A stretch of DNA of 64,000 nucleotides, from positions 1 to 64,000 of the forward strand of contig JAXGGA010006514.1 in the NCBI GenBank assembly GCA_038373865.1. The letters run 5' to 3'. Made by a program: the position numbers and the translations under genes. The notes under the pieces were generated by a model. It saw nothing but the letters and a program-made list of their open reading frames with translations. It searched no databases and was not told where the DNA came from. This document shows positions 11,076-23,672 of this stretch, in pieces. Source of the stretch: Uloborus plumipes. Its lineage: Eukaryota > Arthropoda > Arachnida > Araneae > Uloboridae. Each line of letters starts with the position of its first letter. Positions within the stretch are counted from its first letter, which is position 1.

Positions 11076-13438
11076 GCCAGAACTATCTACCAGCAACCTA
11101 TGACGAAGGTGTGTACACGTTATCGTATGTGATGTTCAACTAAACATTCCAGATAAGTTTGCAAATATTGTAAAGGGGTTGGGTGCATTCCGAACGGCAA
11201 CAATTGTAATATGCTGTTTAGGAAAATTTCTTTGAAAAGGTCTAATATCCGATGTGTTTATTGAATCGGACATGATATTGGAACTAACCACGATTTTCTC
11301 CAAAAGAGAAATGGTTTGAACAACTACCATGAATTTTCTTAGAAGCAAACTCTGAACTTAGATGCAAAGCTGTCTCAATGTTTAAATAAGACCTGTTAGA
11401 AAGTTCATATTTAAACATTGTAAACAGACTTTTTCAATCTACTTCCCAATACATCACACTGACAAAAACACTGGCTTCAAAAGATACAATGAAAAATATA
11501 TTAAACTTATTTAATACTGGTGACTGAAGACATACTGGAGACTACTTTATACGATACGAGGGAAAATGAGTCAAGATCGCTCAAGCTCCATGCTTAAAGC
11601 CATATTGGCAGTATTTCCTTGCAACAAAACACAAAATACTTGTACTACTACAAGGAAAGACAGTAAAAAGAAGTCAAACAGTCAGCCTCACTAGCCTCAT
11701 CTCATGATGCGAAAAATTTTAGCTCGTTCCTCTGACGTGGAAGAGCTCTTTCAGTATGAACTATCTGAAAACTGTTCAATGTTTAATGAACAAGAATTTG
11801 TTAAATTTACAAACAGGTGCATTGTTAAAAGAGCTAGAACAAGCTTACGGTAACATAAGAAAAGAAAATGTGTTCAATTCTGGTGAAAAGTCCTGTTATA
11901 TAGTGAACTTTTCTACACGAAAGGTTATGACAGATAAAAACAAAAAACTTGCCGAAGCAGTTCCTGTTTTTATTATTATTATTATTTCGATCATATATTG
12001 GGAGTGTCGCAAAAGGCTGTGAAAGAGTCTGTAAAATTTTTGACAGTTAGAGCAAATTTTTCCCTAAAAAGTCTACGAGCGTAGAGCCAAGGTAGCAGTA
12101 TTGTTTGTTATACATGTTATTAATATCTCTCAAGATGCTACTCTGCCTGTCCTAAACAACAGCTTTGGGGCATAATAAGGAAACAAACTGATCTTACAAC
12201 GTGGAAAGACCTGGACTTAAATTGCGTGATAGCAGAGGAAGCAGACTTCGAGAATAATGGTGTTAGCTTTATTTTCCTGGTATACTGTTATTCTGTGATT
12301 TGGTGTTTAGAAACTTTGGGGGAGCACTGGAGTTATGGATTCTACGCGACTTTTGTTCATAATATTCACCGAAAAACAGGTGAAAACATTCCACGTATAT
12401 TATCCGACTGGAATACGTAGAACAAATTCGTAAATCAAGAAAAATAATACGTAGTGCAGGTAATACGAAAAGGGTCATACAGTAAATTTTTAGATGAACT
12501 AAGATTATAGCTGTATCCTGATGTGAAGAATATTGACTTTGAGAATTTGCCACCTTCTAGTGCAAAGAGTGCCGCGGGCCATAAATTGAGATAATATTTT
12601 TGTACATTGTACCTTTAGCACTACAGAATGGTAAAGGAGGATCTTCGAATATTCTTTCAGAGTAGAAAAATCATAAACAATAACAACATCGGAGCTGTAA
12701 ACAGGGATAAATATTTCTCCTAAACTGCTACAATACGTCTGAATTTTCATATTTCTTCTCATTCTCATCTATTTTAACTAAATTTAAATTTTCCTTGCTA
12801 TCGCTTGGACGAGCAGGACGTTTTATTATTATGCAATACAGCTTTATTCTTTTGGCATTCAAGCAGCGGTAAATTAGCATTTTCTCGTGAAAATAAAAGG
12901 GTTAACACCATTTTTTATGGTTAAGTCTTGGTAGTTAAAAATGAAAAAAAAAAAAAATCAATAAATTTATTTTCAATTATTTTTTCGAATAAATTTCTAA
13001 CAGAGCAGCTTGAAGACAAATAGCATCAGACAAATTAGTAAAAAAATTACAATTTTCATGCAAATCGGTCCAGTAGTAACATAGATATGAGCCATTATAG
13101 GATCGAGCGGCAGCCATCTTTGATGAAGTCATAACAGGAAAATGTACCAGGAGACGGATGTTCACCCGAGTCTAAAATACTTTCTAGGATACCTACTAAA
13201 CATTTTTGAAAAGAAATTCTCAATTTTTAAATTTCCTGCAGAAGTGCTGGGCATTTTTTAGCATTTATGAGAGCCAAAATGGCCGCCATCTTTGATGACG
13301 TCATAGCAAAAAAATGCACCAGGTGGCGGATGTCCACCCGAGTCCAAAATACTTCCTAGGGCACCTACTAAACATTTTTGCAAAAAAATTCTCCGTACTC
13401 AAACATTCCTACAGAAGTGCTGTCAGATCCTGGACTAC

Positions 13439-14139
13439 TGTATCTTTTTGCAGGGTGAAGCGGTTAGTAATTTCCAAAGCTGCGTGAGAAAATTCCCTTT
13501 AGGACGTATTTTCTACGATCTTTCAAATGAGACCTTTGCTTTGAGGCGTTTCCTGTTACGACGGGATTTAAAACTTTTTTTGGTGATTGATTTCTTTTTT
13601 GCACTGGATGCCGTCAAAATATCGACTTTAATAATGCGATCGGGACTAAAAGACACGCGTTGCTTGACAAAAGTTTTATTCTCAAGGTAGGTGCAAAGCT
13701 GGGCAACGCATCTAGTAAATAGTAAATTATAACACATTAATATGGTAAAATACAGTTAATACAGTGCAACATATAAAAATTACATATAATAACTAACAGC
13801 TTCAACAACTAATAAGCTAAGATAATTGGTTCAGTCTTCAGTTATAACAGTTCAGACTGATATTCACATCATATCAGTCTTCAGTTATCTAGAATTTTTA
13901 ATACGATTCTCCGAAAATATGACTTTTGTATCACAGTATGAAATATATTTAGATATCTTACATAGTTCGCTCTTCGAAGATTTTATATCTAATATCTTTC
14001 TATCGGATAGACTGAATATTTCTGGATTTATGTTTGGTGAAATCTCACTTTCGGTCTTCACAGTAACATATAATATTTATTTATATGTGTATTAAGTTAC
14101 TGCATCACTGGTTCAGATGAATAGGGCAAGACGTTCCTT
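13439..14139. other. No gene recognised
   Basis: Short ORFs on both strands (for example 13448-13690 plus and 13513-13737 minus) overlap in opposite frames and show no domain. AT-rich sequence continues up to the GGGGCAAGTTGTTCC subterminal block. Confidence 0.5.
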
Positions 14140-14161
14140 CGGGCTAGCTGCTAATTTTTCT

Positions 14162-14193
14162 GGGGCAAGTTGTTCCGCGGAACAACTTGCCCC
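14162..14193. repeat. Perfect 32-bp palindrome
   Basis: The left half GGGGCAAGTTGTTCCG is followed immediately by its exact reverse complement with no spacer. It sits in the subterminal repeats of the 5011-14593 element, where the same 16-mer also occurs singly near 5216. It could act as a transposase-binding site or a cruciform; that is inference. Confidence 0.9.
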
Positions 14194-14593
14194 CAAAAAA
14201 GGGAACAACTAGCCCCAAAAGCACATGTCTTTAAAACTTTAAATTACAAGTCAGATAACGAAACATAAATAGTTTCAGTGTAGGATATAGGGGTGCATAA
14301 TCTATCTTCATGTAAAAAAAAACAAAAAGCTAAACATTAGCTATTAAATTTCGGGCGAAAGACCAAAAACACCAAAAACACCAAAAACAAAAATATTTAC
14401 TTTCGTAAATCAGTAATGCACGTGCTCGGCTTTTGATACACCCGACGCCACTGGGCTGGCTAAAATGGCCGCCATTTATGCGCTATAACATTCTATTTCA
14501 CGACGTATTTACAAAATACATGTATATTTTTTCTCAGCTGAGCTATTTCAAAGGGAACAACTTACCCGCGAAACTTTTAGCCCCGCTCTCCCC

Positions 14594-15786
14594 TACTCCT
14601 TTCACCTAAAAATTGAACTCATGGCCATTAAATTACTGAAAAGAGTAGAAAGTAGGAGGGAGAAAAAAGGAGGCGTACAGGAATGAATGATGGGGAGAAA
14701 CTGAGGTCAAAGCCCCCCCCCCCCAACCCTGAACTGGGGCTATATTCGGGGTCAGGAAGCCATTTAGCACGAAAGAATCAGCAGCAGGAAGTACCGGAGA
14801 TAATTTTATGTTAGCCGAGACGAGTTTTTGTTATTCTTTTACTAAATAGGAAGGGTCTTTTTCCCCACGTGTAGCCAGCGATTAGCAGTGGTGTCAGTTT
14901 TGAAATTCCGGAGTTAAAAGTGGTAGAATGGGGGGGGGGGGGAGATAGGTGGTAGAAAAAATGGCTGAGTCGAAGGACGAAACTCAGTCTCCACATATCG
15001 TGTAACATTTTTTAAAGGAACAATTTTGAAACCAAAACGAAAACCAAATAAGTTCTTTTAGTTCAACTGATGAAACAATTAACAGTTTTTCAAACGATAT
15101 TCAATGAATAAAAAATAAAAAAAGAGTGTTTTGCTCAAAAAATGAAAAAACGAAAAGAAAAGTTTCAAAAATGCAATTTGTTACTCGAATAAATGTAAGT
15201 TTTCAAAATCATGGAGTGCTGTCAGGTTTTGAAATATTGTTTTTTATTTTATTTTATTTATTCATTTTTTGAAACTTTTTTTTTTCTTTTTTGAGTTTCT
15301 ATGCTTTTAGTTAAACATTCCGTGTGTATAAAAGTTATAATTTTTTCATTTCTTCCAGTTTTTTTTATTATTCGCATAAAAAATATCCTGACTTCCAATA
15401 ATGAGTTATAAATGTTAAAATGGCTTCAATATGCAGTTTTTTCTTTCCAAGTAACAAAAGCGCTTCTGTGCGAAGCGGAAGAATAACATCCAATCAATTT
15501 CTCAGATCGGTTTGAAGTACTCATAGAAAAAGAAATTACCATCTACACAGGAAATCGAAAAATCGACCAATAACTAACTCAATAACGAAGAGATGGATAC
15601 TCTTCATCAAAAGACATCTAAGAGATATTCGAAATTCGAACATGTTCAAATAAGAGCAGAGAAGTTGTAAATTATAAAATACATCGAAAAAATTGTTTAT
15701 AATTGAGAACTTACAAGATATTTAAATAATTCAAATTAGGGCTGAAAATTAAGGTGTTTTTTTTTTCTCCTTTTAATGCGCTTTAG
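14594..15786. other. No gene recognised; C and G homopolymers
   Basis: Contains a C run at about 14708-14719, a G run at about 14930-14942 and a lone hAT-like end CAGTGGTGTCAG near 14887 without a partner. The rest is AT-rich with no coding signal. Confidence 0.5.
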
Positions 15787-15869
15787 TTTCACATGTGGGT
15801 TTGTTTGTATGTATGTAGCTCTGAGTAAAAGATACAATTCACGTTCTTTGCAAATATGAAAGTTTTATA
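15787..15869 (+). repeat. Interspersed repeat with TTCACGTTCTTTGCAAATAT, interrupted copy
   Basis: This half continues after the inserted TIR element at 24137. The same sequence recurs at 24207-24272 plus 24766-24840, also interrupted, and uninterrupted at 55738-55890. Landmarks are GTTTGTTTGTATGTATGTA, ATTCACGTTCTTTGCAAA and CTAAACTATATTGCATATTG. Family unknown, non-coding. Confidence 0.7.
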
Positions 15870-16420
15870 TGGGTGATTCTACAAATACGGGAATATTTCT
15901 AACATGTAGAATTCAAAAAATTAATTTAAAATTAAAAATCTGAAAAAAATCAGCAAAGCACTTGATAAGTTACATAATTAAAATAGAATATCAGCAGAGC
16001 TTAAATGTTTGTATTTTATTGTATTTTTGCATTTTTATTTTTTGAAGGCATATGTGAATGATAAAAAGGACATGTGGATGACACAATGGGTATGTGAATA
16101 TAACACAGTAAGTATGTGAATAACACAAACACAATAGGTATATTAATGAAATTTTTTAACCAGTAAACTGTTAGACATAATTTTTAAACATTGTACTGTC
16201 ATAGTTTGGCTTTTGATTAATCCACGTGCCTTATATTGGGGCATGTGAATGACAATAGAAAAAGGGCATGTGAATGACAAAACACAAGTAATTGTGTTCT
16301 TAAAAAGTCATATCTGAATATTTTTCGGCTTCACTTCGAATTAGAACTCACAAATGTAAGCCTTAGGATTATTCATTGTCAAAATTTATTTACATGTACA
16401 TTTTACATGCATTCTGTGGG

Positions 16421-18420
16421 CAGGGTGGCCACAGGAAGAACAAAATGTTTTTCCCTGACTTTTCCCTGATTTCTACCTGTCCAACTAAAATTTTCCCTGA
16501 TTTCTCGTACGGCACATTGTACATTCTCTTGAAGCTCAATTTCTTCTCTTAATTGATATTTGGATATTTCTGGCTATTTAAACTACTTCAGGCATTAATT
16601 ATTAATTATTCTAAAATGGGCAACAATAACAAGAAATGCATTTGAGACTGCTAATTTTTTAACAAAAAATGAAATGACATGGTTGGTTTTATTTATTTAA
16701 TAACACTAAAAAATGTCATTCACAAAAGATATGTTTTTCAAATTTAAAATCAGTTTACTAAACTTCCAATATCTCCAAAAAGAGGAAAAAAACTTTTTAT
16801 TTCAGTTTGAAAACTTTCGAGGAACATCTTTCACTGCTACTCTTCCTTCCAACTTCACAAAAGATAGAATTAAACTTTCAAGACTGCACAAAATCTCCAA
16901 AGCCTTAAGACATCTATAGATGGTTTAAAAGTTTTTAATATGTCAGCTACGAAAAAGTTTTAAGAGAAAAGTCCCAAACCTTTTCCCCCAAGTTCACCAA
17001 AGGTGGCCGAATTTGTATAAGCCATGCTATTTCTTCACCAAGCAATTTCTAAAAGATTTAAGCCTTCAATTTCAAATTAAATTATTTTCGGCAGAGAGGT
17101 CCCCTTAAGTCACTGAAAGAAAACCATAAAATAGTGTTTCTTGCATATTTGAGCTTTAGAAGTTTTTCAATAGTTCATTACCCCAACACCTAACTTTACA
17201 AAAGATTGCAGCTTAAAATTAAGCTTTTAAATCATTAACTTTGAAACACATTCAGGGGGAAAATGCGTGAACTCTCCTACTATAGTGAAAAGATTACCCA
17301 AATCAGCATTTTAAAGCCTCCAGTTCAGATATTTTTCTAAACAGACTCCCCTCTCTTCAAAATGTACATCACCAAACACAACTAAAAGCTTTAAACTTTC
17401 AATTATAAAAAGTTTTTGGGTGAGAGCCTCAAAATTCCCTCTGCTTGAGCCACACAAAGATGGCTTAGAGTTCTTAATAATTCAGCTTCAAAACATTTGA
17501 GAGAGAGACCCCTAACCCTTCCTTAAATTCATCAGAAGATTGTTTAAATTTGTGTTTTTAACGTTTCAGTTTCAGATTTTTTTTCTAGGACAGTCTCCTA
17601 CCCCATCTTTATAGCTACAAAGACAACATCAAAATTTTACGACTGCAACTTGAAAATAAATTCAGACGGTATCAAACGAATACACTCTCTTTTTAAGTCA
17701 CTGAAAGATTGCTCAATGGGAAGTTCGAGCAAATCCAGCTTCCAAAATTTGCAGTTACAACCCCAGAACCTTATGCTCATGAAAAATGGCCTATAGTTAT
17801 CTCTCTCCCCCCATTTATGGTTTCAAACATTTCTCGGCAGAAAGTCTCTGAATCCCCTCTTTTTAAGTTTTTCAAAAGTAGCTTAAAATTCAGCTTTTAA
17901 TGCTTCAGAGTTAATTTTTTTTATTTGGATTACAATAGTCGAAACCCTTCTCTTAAGTACACCAAAGATTGCTTAAATTTTGCATTTTAAAGACTGCAGT
18001 TTTGTAATTTTATCGAAAAAAAGCCACTCCTAGTTTTACATCACTAAAAACAGCCCGATTTTTCAGGCTTTAGCATTTTCGAAATATTCCAAGGAAGAAA
18101 TGACAAACCTCCCATCTCCTTTAACTCTCCATATTAAAAAAAAAAAAAAAAAAAACCTGCAATTACCTTTTTACGTTTTTGTTTACGAAAAATTCACGAC
18201 GGTTTTGGTAATTTTTCTAGAAAGTGTCTGAGATGTCTTTAGATTATCAAAGATGTAATCGTTTTAATACTTTATTGTTGAAAAATTACGGACTGAAGTT
18301 CTGATCTAATTTTCCCTGATTTGTTCTCAAATTCCCTGATTATTCCCTGATTTTTCCAGAATTTTCAAAATCCCTGATAATTCCAGGTTTTCCCTGTTTT
18401 CCAGGTCTGTGGCCACCCTG
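16421..18420. mobile_element. 2.0-kb TIR element with CAGGGTGGCCACAG ends
   Basis: CAGGGTGGCCACAG at the left and CTGTGGCCACCCTG at the right are exact inverses. Subterminal blocks repeat TTTTCCCTGATTT on both sides. The interior (about 16700-18120) is a degenerate tandem array with a period of roughly 110-130 bp, each unit holding variants of CACCAAAGATTGCTTAAA. A 5-bp GTGGG borders both ends, but a clean 8-bp duplication is not visible. The TIR resembles hAT ends. No transposase is encoded. Confidence 0.75.
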
Positions 18421-19191
18421 GTGGGGCATGTTAATGACAAAGATAAAAAACACTTGCCTTGAAAGTTGAGTTTAGCTTGCTTTTTATCAAAAAGTAATTG
18501 CAGAACAGCAAAATTAATCCTCATCCAGGAATAACAAAGTTCCATGCCTTGTTTTAAGATGTGTTGCCAGATTTTGAAATATGACATTTCAGAGAAAAAT
18601 ATCTATACTTTTTAGACATATGGATGACTGATAATCGCTAGGACAAAGTCATACATGTGATTACTTTCAAAACAATTTGGCTGAAAATATTTGGCATGTT
18701 GTGACTAGTTGGTTCGACGGGGCAAAAGTTCTATTATAATTTTTATTTTTAACTTTATTCGGTTTCTCTAACTCTGTTTTATTTTATTTATTTTTTTCAA
18801 ATTGAAATTTTTTACCAAAACCAAGCAAGCGAAGAATGCTTTCTTTTCAAGCTGGGTAGATCGCTGTAGCCGTACATTCGTCTAGAAATCATGGAAATTT
18901 CAAACGGATTGAAAATTTTAGAGTGAATGGGAAATTTTTTAAGGCAGATCGGTAGAAGGACAGAACTATGTTTTGACAATCAAATTGGCTGATTTCAGCC
19001 AATTGGCTGAAGAATCACATGTATGAAAGTTTAGATTAACTTTTAGAGATATTATTTTCATATTATTTTGCTTTTTTTGTGATTTACATCTTGCACACAT
19101 TCATATTTATAAATAAAAAACTCTTGAGAAAAAAATTAATTATTTTTTTAAAATCTATATTACATTGATTGCGAAAATGGCACCTATGGGA

Positions 19192-19455
19192 TGTTGGAGA
19201 AACAATGCCTCTCGCACCTCTGTTCACCCCTCTTACATATAGTGGTTTATCTTATATGGATCCAGCGCCACCTACAGGGACAATGTTTCAGACGATGGCC
19301 GAACTTCCTTGTAGAAGGTTATGTTTGTTGTGTTGCTGCGTCTCTTTGTGTATGTGTTGTAACGTTTCTGTTCTCTCCTAATGTATCATTAAAAATCTTA
19401 TTGTTTCCACTCTGCGTGTTAACTCTCCCCAACTCATGGATAATTGGACTTAATA
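19192..19455 (+). repeat. 5' LTR of the copia element
   Basis: It begins TGTTGGAGAAACAATGCC and ends GGACTTAATA, directly before the primer-binding site. It differs from the 3' LTR by one indel (a T in the run before GTTTCCAC) and about two substitutions that I could see by eye. No TATA box was assigned. Confidence 0.95.
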
Positions 19456-19471
19456 GGTTATGGGCCCAGAA
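19456..19471 (+). promoter_or_regulatory. Primer-binding site of the copia element
   Basis: GGTTATGGGCCCAG follows the 5' LTR immediately. It matches the well-known copia arrangement, in which an internal fragment of initiator methionine tRNA primes minus-strand synthesis. Confidence 0.85.
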
Positions 19472-19516
19472 ATAAGGAGAAACTTTGGGTGAGAGCAAGG
19501 AAACAGAAACAGAAAC

Positions 19517-22500
19517 ATGGCGTCGTCAAATTCTCGAATCGAGCTGTTGAACGGAAACAATTTCGAAACGTGGAAAATTCAAGTCAAAGCTCTACTCATA
19601 AAAAATGACGCATGGAATTATGTTAATGGAATTATCGAGCAGCCAGAAGTTATCGAAGATGACGCTGAATCCTTGGAAGAATATCGAAAATGGAAAGACT
19701 TTGACGAAAAAGCGAAAGCAGATATTATATTATGCATCGCGCCATCTGAGTTGAAACAGATAAAACACTGTGAGTCATCGTCTGACGTATGGAATAAATT
19801 AGAAAGCATATACGCATCGAAAGGACCCGCCAGGAAAGCGACGCTACTGAAATCGCTGATTCAATTAAAAATGAATGAATCATCCAGAAACTGTTTTGAT
19901 CATCTGCGTAAGTTTTTTGACATCGTTGATAAACTTACTGAACTAGACATTTGTATCGACGAGGATTTGTTGTCGATAATGCTATTGTATAGCCTTCCAC
20001 TTTCATTTGAAAGTTTTAGAATCGCAATCGAAAGCAGAGATGAGCTTCCGGCATTGGAGCAACTGAAAATCAAAATTCGCGAGGAATGGCAAGCGAGAAA
20101 AGAATCCGGCGCCAGCATTAGTCGAAATTCCAGACACGCCGACCTTGAGGAAAGCAAAGCATTTGCTGCATCTAATTTTCATAGAAGTGAAGATTACAGT
20201 AAACAAAGGTCACGTGATAGCTCTAATGGAAAAACTGACAGAGGAATGAGCAAGTGGAATACGAACTTTAAAAAGAAAAAGAACTTCGACAGAAATAAAA
20301 TTCGTTGTTTTGGTTGTAATGAGTATGGACATAAAGTTCGGGACTGTGAGAAAAGTTCGAAAAATTACAATTCATGTCTTATGACAACTTCCGGATTGTT
20401 AACAAATGTTAATTCTCTTTTGACGAGTGAGAAAATTCCAAGTAATTGGATCCTGGACAGCGGTGCCACTATTCATTTATGCAATGATAAATCGAAATTT
20501 GTAAATATTTCGGAGACTGATATTCGTGAGGTAAAGTTAGCGAATAGTACATCTGCTAAAGTACTTGGTACAGGAACTGTTTCGATTAAAGCTAATATTA
20601 ATGGTGTTGTAAAAGATATTAATGTTAATGATTGTTTATATGTTCCTGATTTACGTACAAATCTTTTAAGTATTTCAAAAATACTAGATAAGGGTTATAA
20701 GGTAAGTTTCTTTTCTGATCATGCAAGTATTAGTAATGATGAAACTAACATGGTGTTAAAAGCAGAACGAAATGGAAATTTGTTTTTTCTTTGTGATTCG
20801 AATGATGATAATGAGATATTTACTGCTAGTGAATCTTGTAATATAAATAAGAAAAATGTTACTTTGGAAAAAATTCATGCACGTTTGGGTCACGTAAATA
20901 TTTCGGATATTTTAAATTCATCTAAAAATGGTCATATTAAAGGAGTTAATGTTGAAAATGTTAAAAATAATTCTGATTTTAACTGTGAAGTATGTGCTAT
21001 AAATAAACTTACTCGGGCTCCATTTCCAAAGCATTCTGATCGTGAAACCAATATTCTGGAAATTTTGCATTCCGATTTATGTGGTCCCGTTAAATGCCCA
21101 TCATTTGGTAACTCTAAATATTTTATTACATTTACTGATGATTTTTCTCGTTATACTGTAATTAGATTTTTAAAGTGCAAAAGTGAAGCACTTGATGCTT
21201 TTAAAGAGGTTAAAGCATTATTGGAAAATCAAACAGGTGCTAAAATTAAATATTTAATGAGTGATGGTGGAGGTGAGTATATTAATGAAAAATTTGATGA
21301 ATTTTTGAAAATAAATGGAATACAACGTAAGGTTACTGCCCCGTACAGTCCAAGTCAAAATGGGATTTCTGAACGTAAAAACCGTACATTAGTTGAAATG
21401 GCACGTTGTTTATTGAGTCAATCAAAACTGCCATTAAATATGTGGGCTGAAGCTGTTAATACAGCTAATTTCATTCGAAATAGACTTCCCACAAAAGCTC
21501 TAAATGGTAAAACTCCGTATGAACTTTGGTTCAAGACCAAACCTAACTTAAGTTACTTTAAGATATTTGGTTGTACTGCATATGTACTTGAGAACAAACC
21601 GGTTCACAAATTTTCACCTAGATCAAGAAAGGGTATTTTTGTTGGTTACTCTGATATATCAAAAGCTTATAAAGTGTATTTGCCTGATGAAAGGCGTTTT
21701 ATCATTTCTAGAAACGTTAAATTTTTTGAAGAGATTGATAATAAGAAAATTATGGATATGAGTGAACTTTTCAATAATTGTTGTGAACCATTATCTGAAA
21801 ATTCTTCAGATGAGTCTTTGACAAAATTTACTGAAATTGAAATTATCTCCAATTCTCCGAAATCTGATTTTAATCGTGAAGTAGATCGGGACGAAAATTC
21901 CGAAGATAATAATGAAGAACGCCCAACTGTAGTTGAGGATGAGGACGACTCGAATGTACTACGATTACGCAATCGCGATATTGTTCGTCAACAGAATTTA
22001 CCTGATAATTCAAATTTTGTAGGTGCCGTTTTAAATGAAATTCCGATTACAAAGGCATTAAATAGTTCTAACAGTCAATCTTGGCTTGATGCTATGGCTG
22101 ATGAGGTAAAAAGTATTTTGAAAAATGATACATTTATCGTTGTAAACAGACCTAAAGGTAAAAATTGCATCGGTAGTAGATTTGTTTTAACTAATAAATT
22201 AAATCATGATGGATCTATATTGAAACAAAAGGTACGAATGGTCGCAAAAGGATTCAATCAGAAGCCCGGGGTGGATTTTGAAGAAGTAGTTGCTCCCGTT
22301 GCAAGGCAAAATTCTCTAAGAATTTTTGCTGCCATTGCAGCTAAGTTGAATTTGAAGATTCACCAGTTCGATGTGACCACAGCGTACTTAAATGGTGATT
22401 TAGAGGAAGAGATTTTTATGGAAAGTCTGGATTATTTTACTGATGCGTTAAGACATATCATTAGAACTGAAAAGCAAGGTAGTGATATTTATTTAAGGGC

Positions 22501-22813
22501 AGAAAAAATGATAAAATCCTTAAAATTGGATAATAAAGTATTTCTTTTGAAAAAGTCTTTATATGGTCTAAAGCAATCTGGTCGTTGCTGGAATTTTAAA
22601 TTTAATGAAATTTTAAATAATTTTGGTGCAAAAGCAACCGAATCAGATCCTTGTATGTATTATATGAAGAATTCAAATGATTTGTTAACTTTGATTTTGG
22701 TTTATGTGAACGATATATTGCTTGTGTCTCAGGATGTAAATATGTATAAGAAATTTCATAATTATCTTAAACAGAAATTGGATATTATGTTGGTTTGGCA
22801 AAATATTGTTTAG
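19517..22813 (+). pseudogene. Copia gag-pol polyprotein, main part, frameshifted near its end
   Basis: The ATG at 19517 opens a 1098-codon frame. A copia-type gag comes first, then a CCHC zinc knuckle CFGCNEYGHKVRDC at residues 264-277. The aspartic protease motif WILDSGATIHLC has its catalytic Asp at residue 314. The integrase follows, with a zinc-binding region (HARLGHVN … CEVCAINK), then LHSDLCGP, SDGGGEY and SPSQNGISERKNRTL; the D,D,E residues are kept. The reverse transcriptase begins around residue 870 and contains FDVTTAYLNGDLEEEIFME. Its catalytic box reads YVND at residues 1063-1066 (codon 22709-22711 AAC), whereas the family has YVDD. One catalytic aspartate is therefore lost. A 1-nt deletion around 22787-22794 shifts the frame and causes early termination; the correct frame continues in the next entry. 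Confidence 0.95.
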
Positions 22814-23642
22814 GGATAAATTTTAAGCAAGAGAATGGTACAATTGCGTTAAATCAGTCAATTTATATCAACGAACTCGTAAATCGTTTTGGAATGGCTG
22901 AAGCTAAAACCGTAGCATGTCCCATGGATGTAAGCATTCGTTTGGAAAAAGCTGAGAAGTGCGATGAAAATTTTCCTTATCGAGAATTAATCGGGGGATT
23001 AATGTATTTGGCGACTTCTACTAGGCCTGATATCGCACATGCTGTGAGTTATTTAAGTCAATTTTTGAATTGCTATAACGGAACTCATTGGAATGCTGGG
23101 AAACGTGTGTTAAGATATTTGAAGAAAACCATTAATCATGGAATTGTCTTTCGTAAATGTGACGAACTTTTGGTAGGTTACACTGATGCAGATTGGGCGA
23201 ACTGTCCAATAGATAGAAAATCATTTACAGGATATTGTTTTATTTTTAGTGAGGGTTGTATTAGCTGGGACAGTCACAAGCAATCTACCGTCGCACTTTC
23301 TTCGACTGAGGCTGAGAATATGGCTCTTTCAGATGGAACAAAAGAATCTATCTATTTAAGTAAGTTGTTAAGTGAATTGCTGGATCTAAAAATAGAAAAA
23401 GTTCGAATTTGTACTGATAATATGGGTGCTTTTAAACTGGCGAAAAATCCTATTTTTCATAAACGCACTAAACATATTGATGTGCGACATCATTTTGTTA
23501 GAGAAACAGTAAAAAATGGTACTATCGAGTTAAATTTTGTTCCAACTGAAAACATGTGTGCAGACTTTTAACAAAAGCATTGTCAAATGCAAAGCATAAA
23601 AAATGTTGTGAATTAATTGGTATTAAAGAGATAAATATGTAA
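22792..23642 (+). pseudogene. Copia polyprotein C-terminal part: end of RT and RNase H
   Basis: This is the continuation of the polyprotein in the neighbouring frame, starting with GLAKYCLGINF, the usual copia sequence after the fingers/palm region. RNase H motifs are present: GYTDADWANCPIDRKSFTGY and SSTEAENMALSDGTKE (the family usually has Tyr after STEAE), then KHIDVRHHFVRE. Translation stops at 23569-23571 because one T is missing from the T run at 23566-23569. After that lesion the ancestral frame runs on to a stop at 23640-23642, about 25 codons later. It cannot be expressed as a separate protein in the normal way. Confidence 0.93.
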
Positions 23643-23660
23643 AATGGATGTGCGATTGTC

Positions 23661-23672
23661 ATTGAGGGGGCG
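23661..23672 (+). promoter_or_regulatory. Polypurine tract of the copia element
   Basis: ATTGAGGGGGCG lies directly before the 3' LTR, the expected position of the plus-strand primer. Confidence 0.75.

Larger units (their letters stand above)
9217..13438. mobile_element. Element with very long inverted repeats (about 0.85-kb arms)
   Basis: The outer ends GTAGTCCTGGATCTGAC (9217) and GTCAGATCCTGGACTAC (13438) are near inverses. The arms continue inward through TATGACGTCATCAAAGATGG, then ATGCTAATTTACCGCTGC..., to about 10770 on the left and about 12575 on the right. The left arm is lengthened by the hAT MITE at 9814-10526, which is missing from the right arm. A 185-bp hAT MITE sits further in at 10891-11075. 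The interior 10770-12575 has broken ORFs (for example 11756-12022 plus) that I could not identify. A minus-strand ORF at 12505-12768 lies inside the inverted region, so it is an arm sequence and not independent evidence of a gene. Confidence 0.75.
5011..14593. mobile_element. Composite element bounded by GGGGAGAGCGGGGCTAAA inverted repeats
   Basis: An exact 18-bp terminal sequence GGGGAGAGCGGGGCTAAA at 5011-5028 is inverted at 14576-14593. Both ends abut TA. Each end also carries subterminal copies of GGGGCAAGTTGTTCCG: two near 5216-5254 and several, in both orientations, at 14140-14215. Everything between has been heavily invaded by other elements, listed separately. I see no transposase that clearly belongs to this outer element. 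An alternative is two independent short elements that happen to face each other. Confidence 0.5.

Noticed and set aside
12505..13165. Minus-strand ORFs of 87 and 62 codons
   Set aside because: They lie in an arm of the long inverted repeat, the mirror arm carries disrupted versions, and no domain is recognisable.
16421..16434. Confident 8-bp target duplication for the 2.0-kb element
   Set aside because: The flanks TCTGTGGG and GTGGGGCA do not match as 8-mers; only GTGGG is shared, so hAT membership is left tentative.
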